Below, one piece after another: positions 21,790 through 30,023 of a stretch of DNA of 64,000 nt (within the stretch, counting starts at the first letter, position 1; each line of letters starts with the position of its first letter). The translations under genes were made by a program, and so were the position numbers. The notes under the pieces are model-generated. The model was not told the DNA's origin. It did not search any database and was given only the letters and a program-made list of their open reading frames with translations. The stretch is from Rhynchospora pubera (taxonomy: Eukaryota > Streptophyta > Magnoliopsida > Poales > Cyperaceae), in the NCBI GenBank assembly GCA_028095005.1, contig JAMFTS010000072.1:33921-97920 (forward strand), in the 5' to 3' direction.

Positions 21790-22281
21790 ATGGTGACGTA
21801 TTGTTGACATAATTGGTGACGAAAATAACCGCAGGTCAGGAGGGGTTTAGGGGGGGTTCTGTCACCGCTTTTGGCCGAAATTCGAAGGACCGGACAAACC
21901 GGACAGGATTTTGTCACCAATTCTGTCACCACCCCTCTTCGTGTAGGGGTACCAGTAGAGGGGTCCGGAGGGGGGTGAAGGGGGGGAGTTGAATGTGTTG
22001 ACGAAATTATTGGTGACAAAACCTATGCTCCATAGGGCGTGACCTGCGCTTTTGCACCCCATAATTTCGTCACCGCGTTGGTGACAGAATCCCCTGACCT
22101 GCAGGTATTTTCGTCACCAATACGTCACCAGACTATTCGGACATTAGATAGGAACGTGTTGGCTGGTGTTGGATTTCGTGGGTCGATACTAGGTCTATGC
22201 TCAGAGGGTCGAATTATGTCACCAATTCTGTCACCACCACCCGTTGAGAATGACTGCGCACTTGGTGTCATAATTGGTGAC
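21790..22281. repeat. GGTGAC repeat array, putative origin or operator cluster
   Basis: Thirteen copies of GGTGAC/GTCACC in both orientations in about 490 bp: 21792, 21815, 21861, 21913, 21925, 22012, 22069, 22080, 22113, 22124, 22218, 22230 and 22276. Many extend to TTGGTGACAGAATT. Pairs at 21913/21925 and 22218/22230 are 12 bp apart. Chance would give far less than one copy of a 6-mer in this length. No gene is present. Such arrays bind a replication initiator or a regulator in other phages and plasmids. Confidence 0.7.
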
Positions 22282-22739
22282 AGAATTTTTCTGGCATGTT
22301 TTCAAGTTTTGCAATGGGTTGGCACTTTCGGCCATTACATAAAGGAATGATAACGGTACGATGGAGGAATGCGCCGGTTTTGAGCGCATGCACTATGAAT
22401 CTACTAGACTTACATAGTCTGGTTTACATCTTGTGCTGGCGTTGTTTGCGGCTAGGTTTAGGCGTGTTGCGCCGACTACACGGCGCGGGAGCAGCTACTG
22501 GTTGTTGCGGCCAGAGCTCCGATAATGAGAGCTAGTGTGGCCTGGGACACGCCCAAAGTCTTGTTTACGACTTATCTCTTGGCCGCTATTAGCCTGGTTT
22601 TTCTAGGGTGCTTGACGCCTTATCCAGGCGTCGGTTAGTCTACTCCGCATGACGCGCCCTCCGCGTCTAGTCGCTCAGGTTAGTAGACTCAGGTGTTTCA
22701 CGGGTCGGTGGACACCAAGTTGATTAGCCTTAGAAGCGC
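22282..22739. other. Non-coding region with hairpins
   Basis: No supported gene. Several stems occur: AGACT/AGTCT near 22415, GCGCCG/CGGCGC near 22475, nested GGCC-AGCTC/GAGCT-GGCC near 22505-22540, AAGTC/GACTT near 22560, and GACGCCT/AGGCGTC near 22614. A plus-strand TTGACG-N18-TAGTCT lies near 22612-22641. It could hold one more structured RNA; strand unclear. Confidence 0.4.
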
Positions 22740-22778
22740 AGAAGCCCCCGCAGTTCTTGGTCGACTGCGGGGGCTTCT
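22740..22778. terminator. 15-bp terminator hairpin
   Basis: AGAAGCCCCCGCAGT (22740-22754) pairs perfectly with 22764-22778 around a 9-base loop, with T residues on the plus side and TTCT on the minus side. It starts 8 bases after the last gene of the leftward replication operon and so ends it. Confidence 0.85.
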
Positions 22779-22785
22779 TTGTGTG

Positions 22786-22920
22786 TTACTGCAGCTTTTT
22801 TATCAGCCTCTGTGCTGCGTGATTCTGCGTGAAGCCAAAGGCTGTTGTAATAAGTCGGTCGTCGTTGACTACCTGAGCAACAACTACAGGCCCAACTCTA
22901 ACGTACTGAATCTGGATCAT
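22786..22920 (-). CDS. Small hypothetical protein, last gene of replication operon
   Basis: A 44-residue protein: a strand-rich first half (IQYVRVGPVVVAQVV) and a basic helix at the end. The ATG overlaps the upstream stop (ATGA) and the terminator follows at once, which supports it. Confidence 0.65.
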   Translation of the reverse strand: MIQIQYVRVGPVVVAQVVNDDRLITTAFGFTQNHAAQRLIKKLQ

Positions 22921-23213
22921 TTTTCGGTTTCCTCGATAACCGTGTTACTCACTTTTTGATAAGTGTCAATGTACGTGTCACCGTTAGAGGCGTTATACGT
23001 GACCTCGTAGTAGTTACTTCCTCGTGCCGGGGCGGCGACCATCGCCTTCCAACCACCTAGAATGTAGCAGAACCATACTAACCTTAGATCATCTAAGATA
23101 AGGTCGGTCTCGGATTCGTCGGCGCCTTCCGCGCCAGAAACCACCGAGCAGACAGCGCCGATTGCGGCGTTCTGCGGTTGCACGAACGGGTTGTAGTTCT
23201 TGTTTTCAGGCAT
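22917..23213 (-). CDS. Hypothetical protein with hydrophobic segment
   Basis: A 98-residue protein with a polar N-terminus, an acidic helix and a hydrophobic Trp-rich stretch near residues 46-62 that could touch a membrane. No motif recognised. Confidence 0.68.
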   Translation of the reverse strand: MPENKNYNPFVQPQNAAIGAVCSVVSGAEGADESETDLILDDLRLVWFCYILGGWKAMVAAPARGSNYYEVTYNASNGDTYIDTYQKVSNTVIEETEK

Positions 23214-23352
23214 CTAACACCTCTCCTGACGCACGGTGGATCACCATGCCCTCGACTGGATTCTCGCTGATAGCAAACAGAACGCCCTGCAGAACGTCTG
23301 CTAAATCGCCCATCACGTGAGCGACATCTACCTCTAATTCAATTCTGATCAC
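23206..23352 (-). CDS. Small hypothetical protein
   Basis: A 48-residue protein, one strand followed by a helix (VMGDLADVLQGVLFAI). GTG at 23352 overlaps the upstream TGA (GTGA); a longer frame upstream lies inside the neighbour and is not used. Confidence 0.65.
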   Translation of the reverse strand: MIRIELEVDVAHVMGDLADVLQGVLFAISENPVEGMVIHRASGEVLDA

Positions 23353-23678
23353 TCTTCTAACCCCTGTAATTTGACAGTTAACCGTCCGTACCACATGCCA
23401 ACTTCCAGCTCTTTAACGGTCACCTTTTCGTGAACTTGAGTTTGACTTCTAGTGCGCGTCTTGAAAATCCACGCTTCACCTTTAACCTGAAGGCCAAGCT
23501 CAAGCACCTTTTCGAGCGCCTCGCTTAACGCTTCGTCGGCTCGTTTCATGGCATCTTTTTCGCCACGAAGATAGTCGGCTACAAGAACTTCTTTTGCACC
23601 TTCGAGCTTATAGCATGCAGTCCAGTATGTCCCCCACTTGGCCGGATCGCCACTGCGCCATTCAGGTTCTTCACTCAT
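23349..23678 (-). CDS. Hypothetical helical protein
   Basis: A 109-residue protein with a long charged helix (DAMKRADEALSEALEKVLELG) in the middle and basic strands at the end. The ATG at 23678 has GGAG at seven bases and overlaps the upstream stop. Confidence 0.7.
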   Translation of the reverse strand: MSEEPEWRSGDPAKWGTYWTACYKLEGAKEVLVADYLRGEKDAMKRADEALSEALEKVLELGLQVKGEAWIFKTRTRSQTQVHEKVTVKELEVGMWYGRLTVKLQGLEE

Positions 23679-23950
23679 GAATGAATCAACTCCAAACAAT
23701 CTTGACAGGTTACGTCGCTTTTTTTCTTAGTTACCAAGACTCCGGTAGAAGCTATTTCGGCTTCTGTGGCTTCTTTGCCTAAGTACTTAAAGCACGGCAC
23801 GCACTCTCGAACATCGGTCCAGCCGTACCAGTTTTCTGGCATCCAGTAATGGTAGAACTTTTCAGAATTATCTGTTACAACTTCCCAAAGGTCCCTTACG
23901 TGGTCGTCATTCAGGTCGTCAAGAGTGAACTCTTCGGCTTGCTCAGTCAC
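23675..23950 (-). CDS. Hypothetical acidic protein with two CXXC
   Basis: A 91-residue protein with an acidic, Trp-rich first half and two cysteine pairs (CVPC and CQDC) around a basic stretch, a possible zinc ribbon. GTG at 23950 overlaps the upstream gene by 8 bases. Confidence 0.65.
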   Translation of the reverse strand: MTEQAEEFTLDDLNDDHVRDLWEVVTDNSEKFYHYWMPENWYGWTDVRECVPCFKYLGKEATEAEIASTGVLVTKKKSDVTCQDCLELIHS

Positions 23951-24170
23951 TAGGCTTTGCCTCGCCACGATGCCTGTTTTCAAAAAGCTCATATGCTTTG
24001 TTCATCGAAGCAATCGCAACGGGGAGCAACATCTCGCGAGTGTTGCGATCCCACACGGGGTTGCGCGCCTCGTCAGGTACGTTGTTCATGTAACAGAAAG
24101 CATTGAACGCAGCGTCAACACATTCTGTCATTTCAGACTCAGAGAACTGAGTTGATTCTAATTCTTCCAT
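23943..24170 (-). CDS. Small acidic helical protein
   Basis: A 75-residue protein with an acidic N-terminus and two predicted helices (CVDAAFNAFCYM and AIASMNKAYELF). No family recognised. Confidence 0.68.
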   Translation of the reverse strand: MEELESTQFSESEMTECVDAAFNAFCYMNNVPDEARNPVWDRNTREMLLPVAIASMNKAYELFENRHRGEAKPSD

Positions 24171-24178
24171 AACTAGAC

Positions 24179-24265
24179 CTACTTTCGATTAGAATACACG
24201 TTCAAAATTACAACAAAGACTGCTAGCAGTCCTAGGCCGGTGTAGATTAAGATGTCACTAGCCAT
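24179..24265 (-). CDS. 28-residue membrane miniprotein
   Basis: A 28-residue protein that is essentially one membrane segment (LIYTGLGLLAVFVVIL) with a short basic tail (SNRK). Its ATG overlaps the TAA of the upstream gene (TAATG). Typical of phage membrane miniproteins; partner unknown. Confidence 0.55.
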   Translation of the reverse strand: MASDILIYTGLGLLAVFVVILNVYSNRK

Positions 24266-24624
24266 TATCCAACCTTCTTCATTCTGTTTTTAGCCACCGT
24301 GTGAAAGTACTCTAGGATCGGGTCCATGTGCCGCTCAGGCCGCAAGGCATACATTCCAAGGCCACGTTTCTTGTCGCGCAGCGCCTTGCGGCAAAGCGGT
24401 CCCTTGCATCCGGCGTTGTAGGTGCCGGGGTTGTGGTGCGAGCGAGTAGCGTAAAGTTCGTCAGTCATTTCGACAACGACCTCATTCCACGCCATGAGAC
24501 AATCAAGCGTAAAGCGAGCAGTTAAGAATTCGTCAGGCGGAAGTAAATCTGATGGAATAGCGGGGCAAGCAAAGTTAAATTTACCATCGTTCTTAAAGTC
24601 TTTGTTAACATTCTCGTCAGTCAT
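24265..24624 (-). CDS. Hypothetical protein
   Basis: A 119-residue protein with an acidic N-terminus, a helical middle and a basic C-terminal half with His and two Cys (HHNPGTYNAGCKGPLCRKA), perhaps a metal site. Start at 24624 overlaps the helicase gene by 8 bases. It lies just after the primase-helicase and may assist replication. Confidence 0.68.
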   Translation of the reverse strand: MTDENVNKDFKNDGKFNFACPAIPSDLLPPDEFLTARFTLDCLMAWNEVVVEMTDELYATRSHHNPGTYNAGCKGPLCRKALRDKKRGLGMYALRPERHMDPILEYFHTVAKNRMKKVG

Positions 24625-26641
24625 TGCCGACCGCCTTCCAGCGGGTGGTCGGTCTGCCAGCGCCTTGATTTTTCTTGTCAAGCTCCACCCAATCGAGTGC
24701 GATCATAGCGTCGAGCGCTTTTTTGATCTGATCCGGACTGTATTTCTTGCGATGTGTGTAGCGAGCAATATCGCGAGCGCTCGCGCCGCGACCTGTTTTC
24801 GCCTGGTGACGCTCAATGTGCTTGAGAATATCCTGCGCGATTTCCTGGCTTTGAGTAACGCCAATGTTGGCATCCAGAATCGCGTAGCAATCCACCACGT
24901 AGGAAAACAGCTTAATGGCCTGCCCTACGACCGGAGCGTCGGCAACTGATTTACGCTCGTTAATAGCGAAAAGCAGGATAATCTTCTTGAACAGCAGGTC
25001 AAGACGCTTTAGCAGATCAGACTGATCTTTGATCTGCATTGGAAACACTGTGTCGCGGTAGAATCGCGTAAGCATTTCGAGAGCGTCAGCGTCTAGTGTG
25101 ATACTTCTCTGGACGCTACCCCAACCGTGGACCTTTTTGAGCTCCTCGGTGGGTTTTGCGAGGTCAACACGAGTGCTGGAGTGGCTACCACCGATCACTT
25201 CGCGTTGCTTCGAAACGCCACCGGCAAACACCCAACGGTTTAGAAAGCCGGAGCCGGTGTCGGTTTTATTGAGCAGACTTCTAACCGCCTTGGGCTGCGT
25301 AGAAGCCGTGATAGAGCAGAAAGGACTATACGCAATCCGGTCACCCGAGATTACGCCACCGATCTTGACTTCATCAGCTGCGTCAGCAAAGCCCATGATA
25401 GTAGGTTTGAGTGTTGAGCCTTGCCTGTTTGCCCTAGAGAGCAGGCCAGCAAGCTCGTCAAAATCTACGATACCGTTGACAGGCTGAGGTCCAATACTCC
25501 GGTTGCCAGCAGGGTCTTTGCCTTCGTAAGAAAAAGCTTGCACCAGGTACTCACCCGAAGATGGGACCGGAACAAGCTTTACGCCGCTGGTTGTCGTGCC
25601 GTCTGCTTTAAAAGGCATTGCTTCGCGTACGACAGTGTTAAGCCAGCCGCGCGAGCGGGTCTTGCCTGTTCCTGTTGCGCCAAGCAAGCAAAGAAGCATG
25701 TTTGAGTAAACAGGTCGGTGATCGTCAAGAGTGACGTTTCTTCCTACCGCGTGACCCAGAGCAATAAGTCCATGCCAAAAGTGATATTCCTCTGGCGAGT
25801 CGTCAATGGTCGTAGACTCAAGGTACTCGTAGAGAAAAGTGTTAGGTGTAACAAAAGACCGCCAGTCAATCGACGGATAAATTACTAGTTCTGGCTCTTC
25901 GTCCTCTTCGTCTGCGTAGAGGTGAGATATGCTAGCTCCATCTCCATCTGCTGACGAATCGTCGGACTCACCTTGCTCAGGAACGCCAGCACTAGGCTGA
26001 CCTCCTTCTTGAGGAGAAGGTTCTGCAGGTTCAGAAACTTTCCGAGCAGAATCCCCAGCCTCTTGCTGGCCGTCATTCTCATCTTTGTTAGCCTGTGTTT
26101 CGGATTCATCGTCACGCCACGCAATCTTTCCGCCAGCAACGTTCTTAACGTGCAGGCCAAAGCGCTCTGCCATATCCTGGCGAAGCGAGTGAAAAGTAGA
26201 ACCGTTCTTGTAGTCAGGAACGGGGTAACCCAAGTTGTAGGCAGCGATGTCGTAGGAGTCGCCACCCTCTTCGCACGTAGCGCAGAACCATGTATCTTTG
26301 TCGAGATTGAGCCACGCGCTAGGATTCTTGTCCCGGTGGCTAGGCTTGGGGCAACTAATCATTACCCCTTCACGCTTACCGCCAGGCTCAGGAGTCATTT
26401 TTCCGCAGAATTTGTTGTAAGCCTCAATAATATCGAGATTGTCTAAAATCTTGTCAATTTCGATATCAACATCGGACCTGTTAGACGGTCCAATGTCAGG
26501 TACAAACTCAGACGGGTATTCCTGCTGTTTGGGCTGAGGTGGCGTACTTGAAGGAGGCGGCGAGAATGCGTTGGACTTGGCTGCCCTATCGGCTAGGAGT
26601 CGATTCCGTCGCTCTTCAAATGAGATCGGCTCGGTCACCAC
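24617..26641 (-). CDS. Primase zinc finger fused to DUF3987-like ATPase (primase-helicase)
   Basis: A 674-residue replication protein. A CHC2-like primase zinc finger lies at residues 97-123 (Cys97, His102, Cys120, Cys123, with HRDKNPSAW between), followed by an acidic linker (about 180-250). The C-terminal half is a RecA-like ATPase with Walker A GATGTGKT (321-328) and Walker B DFDE (393-396), as in DUF3987 proteins, ending in a winged-helix-like tail. No classical primase TOPRIM is visible; the catalytic primase is probably the neighbouring AEP protein (26877-27752). Together they should open and prime DNA at the origin. Confidence 0.85.
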   Translation of the reverse strand: MVTEPISFEERRNRLLADRAAKSNAFSPPPSSTPPQPKQQEYPSEFVPDIGPSNRSDVDIEIDKILDNLDIIEAYNKFCGKMTPEPGGKREGVMISCPKPSHRDKNPSAWLNLDKDTWFCATCEEGGDSYDIAAYNLGYPVPDYKNGSTFHSLRQDMAERFGLHVKNVAGGKIAWRDDESETQANKDENDGQQEAGDSARKVSEPAEPSPQEGGQPSAGVPEQGESDDSSADGDGASISHLYADEEDEEPELVIYPSIDWRSFVTPNTFLYEYLESTTIDDSPEEYHFWHGLIALGHAVGRNVTLDDHRPVYSNMLLCLLGATGTGKTRSRGWLNTVVREAMPFKADGTTTSGVKLVPVPSSGEYLVQAFSYEGKDPAGNRSIGPQPVNGIVDFDELAGLLSRANRQGSTLKPTIMGFADAADEVKIGGVISGDRIAYSPFCSITASTQPKAVRSLLNKTDTGSGFLNRWVFAGGVSKQREVIGGSHSSTRVDLAKPTEELKKVHGWGSVQRSITLDADALEMLTRFYRDTVFPMQIKDQSDLLKRLDLLFKKIILLFAINERKSVADAPVVGQAIKLFSYVVDCYAILDANIGVTQSQEIAQDILKHIERHQAKTGRGASARDIARYTHRKKYSPDQIKKALDAMIALDWVELDKKNQGAGRPTTRWKAVGND

Positions 26642-26880
26642 TTAGCACGATCATTGTCAAAGTCAAACGGCTTGTTGTGATTTTCTGGATTGTTATACAA
26701 AGTCCTTGACTCTTTCAAATTCCGAGACGTGCCCATAGTCTTGTAGCGAAAGCGACCGTAGATATCGCGCTCAAGAAGGCAGTTACAGCTTACAACTACT
26801 TTAGACCCATCCATCCTGAGAACAATTTGGTGATCTAATTCAGGATTTACTTCAGTCTGCTTATTGAGAACGTTTGTCAT
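26635..26880 (-). CDS. Small actinophage replication-associated protein
   Basis: An 81-residue protein between the primase and the primase-helicase, overlapping both. It has a strand-rich core with CNC (VVVSCNC) and a C-terminal ESRTLYNNPENH motif. Similar short proteins occur near replication genes of actinophages (recollection). It may be an accessory subunit. Confidence 0.7.
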   Translation of the reverse strand: MTNVLNKQTEVNPELDHQIVLRMDGSKVVVSCNCLLERDIYGRFRYKTMGTSRNLKESRTLYNNPENHNKPFDFDNDRAKW

Positions 26881-27752
26881 AACCAAGGGTCTCCAGTCTC
26901 GAGAAGTTTAACTGGATCGGAATGCGGCTTCATAACAGTAGCCGGTGTAGTCAGGTCCAGAAAAAACGTGGGATCAGTGGTCTTTTGATTACGACCGAGG
27001 GGAAGGCGCATAAGATTTCCTAAGTCTTTGCCCTCCAGCGAGTCTTGCTTTGGAAAAGTCTCAACAGAAAAAGATGGGAACCCCATATGAGGCGAAGGGT
27101 TTTTGTGTCGGAAAAAGTGCTGACCTCGCTTTGGCTCCCACTCGTCCATTAGGTCCAAGACAAGCAGGGCTGCGTTACGAACCTCGCGCCCGCTCATTTC
27201 GCCGGTGAATCCGTAGACGTGAATACCCTTGTTGCCAGAGTAAGCGGCAGCACAAGGGAGCAGAAGCTCCTTGGTAATCACCGAGGCAAACTTACGCGCA
27301 AGGGTGCCCATCTGAAACTTGTACCACTCGCGCGCTTTCGTTTCGCGGCGATCAAGCCAGACTTTGCGAGGATCGCAGTTATGCGCAGCAACACGTGCGT
27401 CAAAGTCTTCATTAGAGATGTTCGGGTCTAAGTCCTCGTACGGAGGTAACTCGCACCAGGAGCCTCCGTGCGAGATAACGTTTCCCTCGTCGTCGTATTC
27501 CGACTTCTCGAGGTCGATGTCAAAGGCAAAAAGGCGAGCATTAGAGTCCGAGTCCAGTAAATAGTGCCCGTATGTGTGCTCGCCTGCGAGGTGTGACTTA
27601 ATGTGACGACCCTTAAAACCGATCGGTCCGTGATCGCCAAGGTTTTTAAGTTTAGTATCTGGAGAATACCCGCCGTTCGAGAATTGAACCGCTTTCACAT
27701 CACGGTTTTGAATAAACCGTTTTGCAATCAGGGGGACAAGATCGTCAGACAA
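26877..27752 (-). CDS. Archaeo-eukaryotic-type primase (prim-pol)
   Basis: A 291-residue primase of the AEP superfamily. The three signature motifs are present: the metal-binding pair DID (Asp78, Asp80 in FAFDIDLE), SGNKGIHV (172-179) with the basic and His residues that contact nucleotide, and the third-motif region NLMRLPLGRN (Arg249). It makes primers or gap-filling products for phage replication. The TTG at 27752 is chosen because GGAGG lies six bases upstream; the longer GTG start at 27773 would bury that site. First gene of the leftward operon from promoter 27794-27822. Confidence 0.88.
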   Translation of the reverse strand: MSDDLVPLIAKRFIQNRDVKAVQFSNGGYSPDTKLKNLGDHGPIGFKGRHIKSHLAGEHTYGHYLLDSDSNARLFAFDIDLEKSEYDDEGNVISHGGSWCELPPYEDLDPNISNEDFDARVAAHNCDPRKVWLDRRETKAREWYKFQMGTLARKFASVITKELLLPCAAAYSGNKGIHVYGFTGEMSGREVRNAALLVLDLMDEWEPKRGQHFFRHKNPSPHMGFPSFSVETFPKQDSLEGKDLGNLMRLPLGRNQKTTDPTFFLDLTTPATVMKPHSDPVKLLETGDPWL

Positions 27753-27793
27753 GAAATTCCTCCGATAAATCACACTGCGCCAAGGGAAAGATT

Positions 27794-27822
27794 ACCCTAT
27801 TGGAGTGGGTAGATTGTGTCAA
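27794..27822 (-). promoter_or_regulatory. Promoter TTGACA-N17-TAGGGT of the replication operon
   Basis: Consensus TTGACA (27817-27822) and TAGGGT (27794-27799), spacing 17, 42 bases before the primase start. It reads leftward to the terminator at 22740. Confidence 0.85.
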
Positions 27823-27859
27823 TAACCCCGCCGTAGCGCCGTTTTTTAGTGGGTACATT

Positions 27860-28100
27860 TCAGTTACCGGAGGTTACTGGAATGCGGTTGCCGGGTATTA
27901 AATTACTGGTAACTAGGCTTTTGTTTTCTACCCCTGTGAATTCGCGTGCGCGAGCGTGCTGGCGCGAAATAGGGACGTGCGTGCTACCGTCTGCGTCTGT
28001 TCCGGCACGGGTAGACGAGGGCCACTTTGGATCATCAAGATGACTGAAATAAGTCTGAGGAAATTGGTCAAGTACAGGCGGCGTTCCGTGCCGGAACGTT
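27860..28100. promoter_or_regulatory. Divergent control region with candidate operators
   Basis: Between the divergent replication and virion operons lie GTTACC/GGTAAC sites at 27863, 27872 and 27908, and a 12-mer GTTCCGGCACGG at 27999-28010 that recurs inverted at 28086-28097 within the dyad CGTTCCG/CGGAACG (28082-28098). These look like binding sites for regulators of the early-to-late switch. No clear rightward promoter could be fixed. Confidence 0.45.
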
Positions 28101-28207
28101 TACTAAAACTTTTTAGCAGACCAGGCAATTGTGTTTGTTCTGAATTGCCTAATCACTTATGCGGCGAGCAGGAGGGTTGCGAGCATGGCGAAGCATCCGA
28201 CTTTTAA
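28040..28207 (+). CDS. Small Cys-rich basic protein, tentative
   Basis: A 55-residue frame with a basic helical first half (RKLVKYRRRSVPERLLKLF) and a C-terminal CVC...C...C..H cluster that could hold zinc. No good ribosome binding site, and it overlaps the candidate operators and the next gene, so it may be chance. Confidence 0.35.
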   Translation: MTEISLRKLVKYRRRSVPERLLKLFSRPGNCVCSELPNHLCGEQEGCEHGEASDF

Positions 28208-28319
28208 GTTCGGCTGGAAGTGCAAGATTCCAGTGTGGCCTCACGAAGGACCTTGTCCAATGATTCCGGCGTGGTGGAACTTGCCTGCTCGCTATAATGT
28301 TTGGCGGAGCTTTCGGTGA
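28185..28319 (+). CDS. Small Trp/Pro-rich protein
   Basis: A 44-residue basic protein rich in Trp, Pro and Lys with two cysteines. AGGAGG lies nine bases before its ATG. First good gene of the rightward operon, with GTGA overlap to the next gene. Confidence 0.65.
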   Translation: MAKHPTFKFGWKCKIPVWPHEGPCPMIPAWWNLPARYNVWRSFR

Positions 28320-29671
28320 CTGAGGTTTGGTACAGAAATCCTCACAACTACATTCGCGAGCTTGTTGAGTGTCGCGGAAAGACTGTTGCGTGGGATCGTG
28401 GAATGTTGGTCAAGCGAAAGCTTGATCCATACAAGCACGCTGAGCTTTACTTCGGACACGCTGGGATTACGGACTGGCGTCTACTTCTTGTTGGCGAAGC
28501 AGGCACCGCAGAATTGCGACCGGGGCGTAACGTGAATAACCCGGTAGCAGTATATCCTACATGGACCGGCGGCGAGTCTCTCGAAATCCTAGAAGAGATG
28601 ATGGCAAGTCCTATCGGCGAGGACGAAGAGTCTTGCGACGATATGGTCATTCCAGTTGACCAGCGCCCCGTTCGTGGTCAAGAGCACCGCGTTATCGTCA
28701 CAGAGCTTCCCTCTCAGGTAACCGGGCCGGGTCGAGCGCTCATGCGCAAGCTAGTAGAGCTTCAAGAAGATTATCCCGAGTGTATTCTGCATCTTCACGG
28801 ACTTTACTCCTGGAGAGTTAACTTTGGCATGGGGTTCGCCTCGGCTGACGTTGATCCTCGCTCCAATGCAGGCAAGGGTAAAGTAACTTTGCCTAGTGGC
28901 AAAGAGATGATTGCCGAGAAAACAATCGGCTGTCCGCAATGGGTCACGCTGCTCGGGATGAATGTAGTTGACTTAAAAGAGCCGCGAGTCCGTTGCATGT
29001 ATAACATTAAGTCTGCTGCTTGGGCTGCGGAAAACTTCGAGAAAGAGTTTAAGTTCAAGTCCAGGGGTTCTGGCACGGCTGACATTACCACTAAGAAGCC
29101 TGCTCCGGTTCTAACTAGCAACACTTTCAGTCGTCCGGTGGTTCCGCAGCCGGGAGACAAGTTTCAGTGTGACACTTGTTCGCTACAAGATCAGTGCAAA
29201 TACTATCGACAGGGAGCGGTGTGTACCTTGCCTGGCGCAGAGACAAACCGTCTAGCACAAACTTTCAAGACCCGCGATAGCGGGAAGATTATCGACGCTT
29301 TAGGCGATATGCTCGCTCTTCAGACTGAACGCATGCAACGTGGCATGGAAGAGGAAGAGCTGTACGGGGAGCTTGATCCTGAAGTAACAAAGATGATGAA
29401 GAATATCTTTGACCAGGGCACAAAGCTCGCCAAGCTTCGTGACCCGTCACTTAACGGCGGCGCGAAGGTTCAGGTAAACGTCGGCGGCAATGTTGGCGCT
29501 ATCCAGGCGTCCAGCCCTAACCAGGTCATGGCCGCTATCGTTGCTAATCTCGAGTCACAAGGCATCAGGCGCGAAGATATTACCCCACTCATGATCGAAA
29601 ACGTTTTAAGCCAAATGACTGGCAATGACGAGCCGAAACAAATCACAGGACAGGTAATTGGCAATGAGTGA
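28316..29671 (+). CDS. Hypothetical protein upstream of terminase, Cys cluster
   Basis: A 451-residue protein. The first 270 residues form an alpha/beta region with no known motif; then comes a four-Cys cluster (CDTC, then two more within 14 residues) that could bind zinc or iron-sulfur, and a helical C-terminus ending in a small domain. GTG at 28316 has GGAG before it and overlaps the upstream stop. Position directly before terminase genes suggests a packaging role, possibly replacing a small terminase, but no terminase-small motif is recognised. Confidence 0.75.
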   Translation: MTEVWYRNPHNYIRELVECRGKTVAWDRGMLVKRKLDPYKHAELYFGHAGITDWRLLLVGEAGTAELRPGRNVNNPVAVYPTWTGGESLEILEEMMASPIGEDEESCDDMVIPVDQRPVRGQEHRVIVTELPSQVTGPGRALMRKLVELQEDYPECILHLHGLYSWRVNFGMGFASADVDPRSNAGKGKVTLPSGKEMIAEKTIGCPQWVTLLGMNVVDLKEPRVRCMYNIKSAAWAAENFEKEFKFKSRGSGTADITTKKPAPVLTSNTFSRPVVPQPGDKFQCDTCSLQDQCKYYRQGAVCTLPGAETNRLAQTFKTRDSGKIIDALGDMLALQTERMQRGMEEEELYGELDPEVTKMMKNIFDQGTKLAKLRDPSLNGGAKVQVNVGGNVGAIQASSPNQVMAAIVANLESQGIRREDITPLMIENVLSQMTGNDEPKQITGQVIGNE

Positions 29672-30023
29672 TTTATTAGAAACCGTAAGGTTTATTAACC
29701 TCGTTTGGGCTTCTGTTCTTTTCATTGGAATGTCGTTTTACGGAGTACTTGATCTTTTTCTTAGCAATCAGTGCGACGAAATTCACGTTGACCCTGAGTC
29801 TCGATTTTGGGCTATCTCGACATTCTTTGGCACGTTAGCGCTCGTTGTTTCCGTCACTGAAATCTTCTTTGATGGTGATGCTGATATGGGCGGCGTTCGT
29901 GCGTTCGCGCCGATTCCGTTCCTTGTTACTGCGGCGATTGGCCTCTATTGGGGAAGGTTTCGTGTAGTCAATCACAAAAAGAGCATTCGGTCTGGCGCAT
30001 GCGGCAAGCACGAGCATGTTTGA
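29664..30023 (+). CDS. Three-pass membrane protein
   Basis: A 119-residue protein with three predicted membrane segments (about residues 9-32, 48-70 and 81-98) and a short basic, His/Cys-containing tail. It overlaps its neighbours by 8 bases on each side. A membrane protein between packaging genes is unusual; role unknown. Confidence 0.7.
   Translation: MSDLLETVRFINLVWASVLFIGMSFYGVLDLFLSNQCDEIHVDPESRFWAISTFFGTLALVVSVTEIFFDGDADMGGVRAFAPIPFLVTAAIGLYWGRFRVVNHKKSIRSGACGKHEHV

Noticed and set aside
21478..22535. Several 60-100 codon frames on both strands across the GGTGAC region
   Set aside because: They are built from the repeats themselves, have odd composition and no ribosome sites.
22490..22575. 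Hydrophobic 26-codon minus frame with TTG start
   Set aside because: No ribosome binding site, no overlap with neighbours, and the region is full of hairpins.
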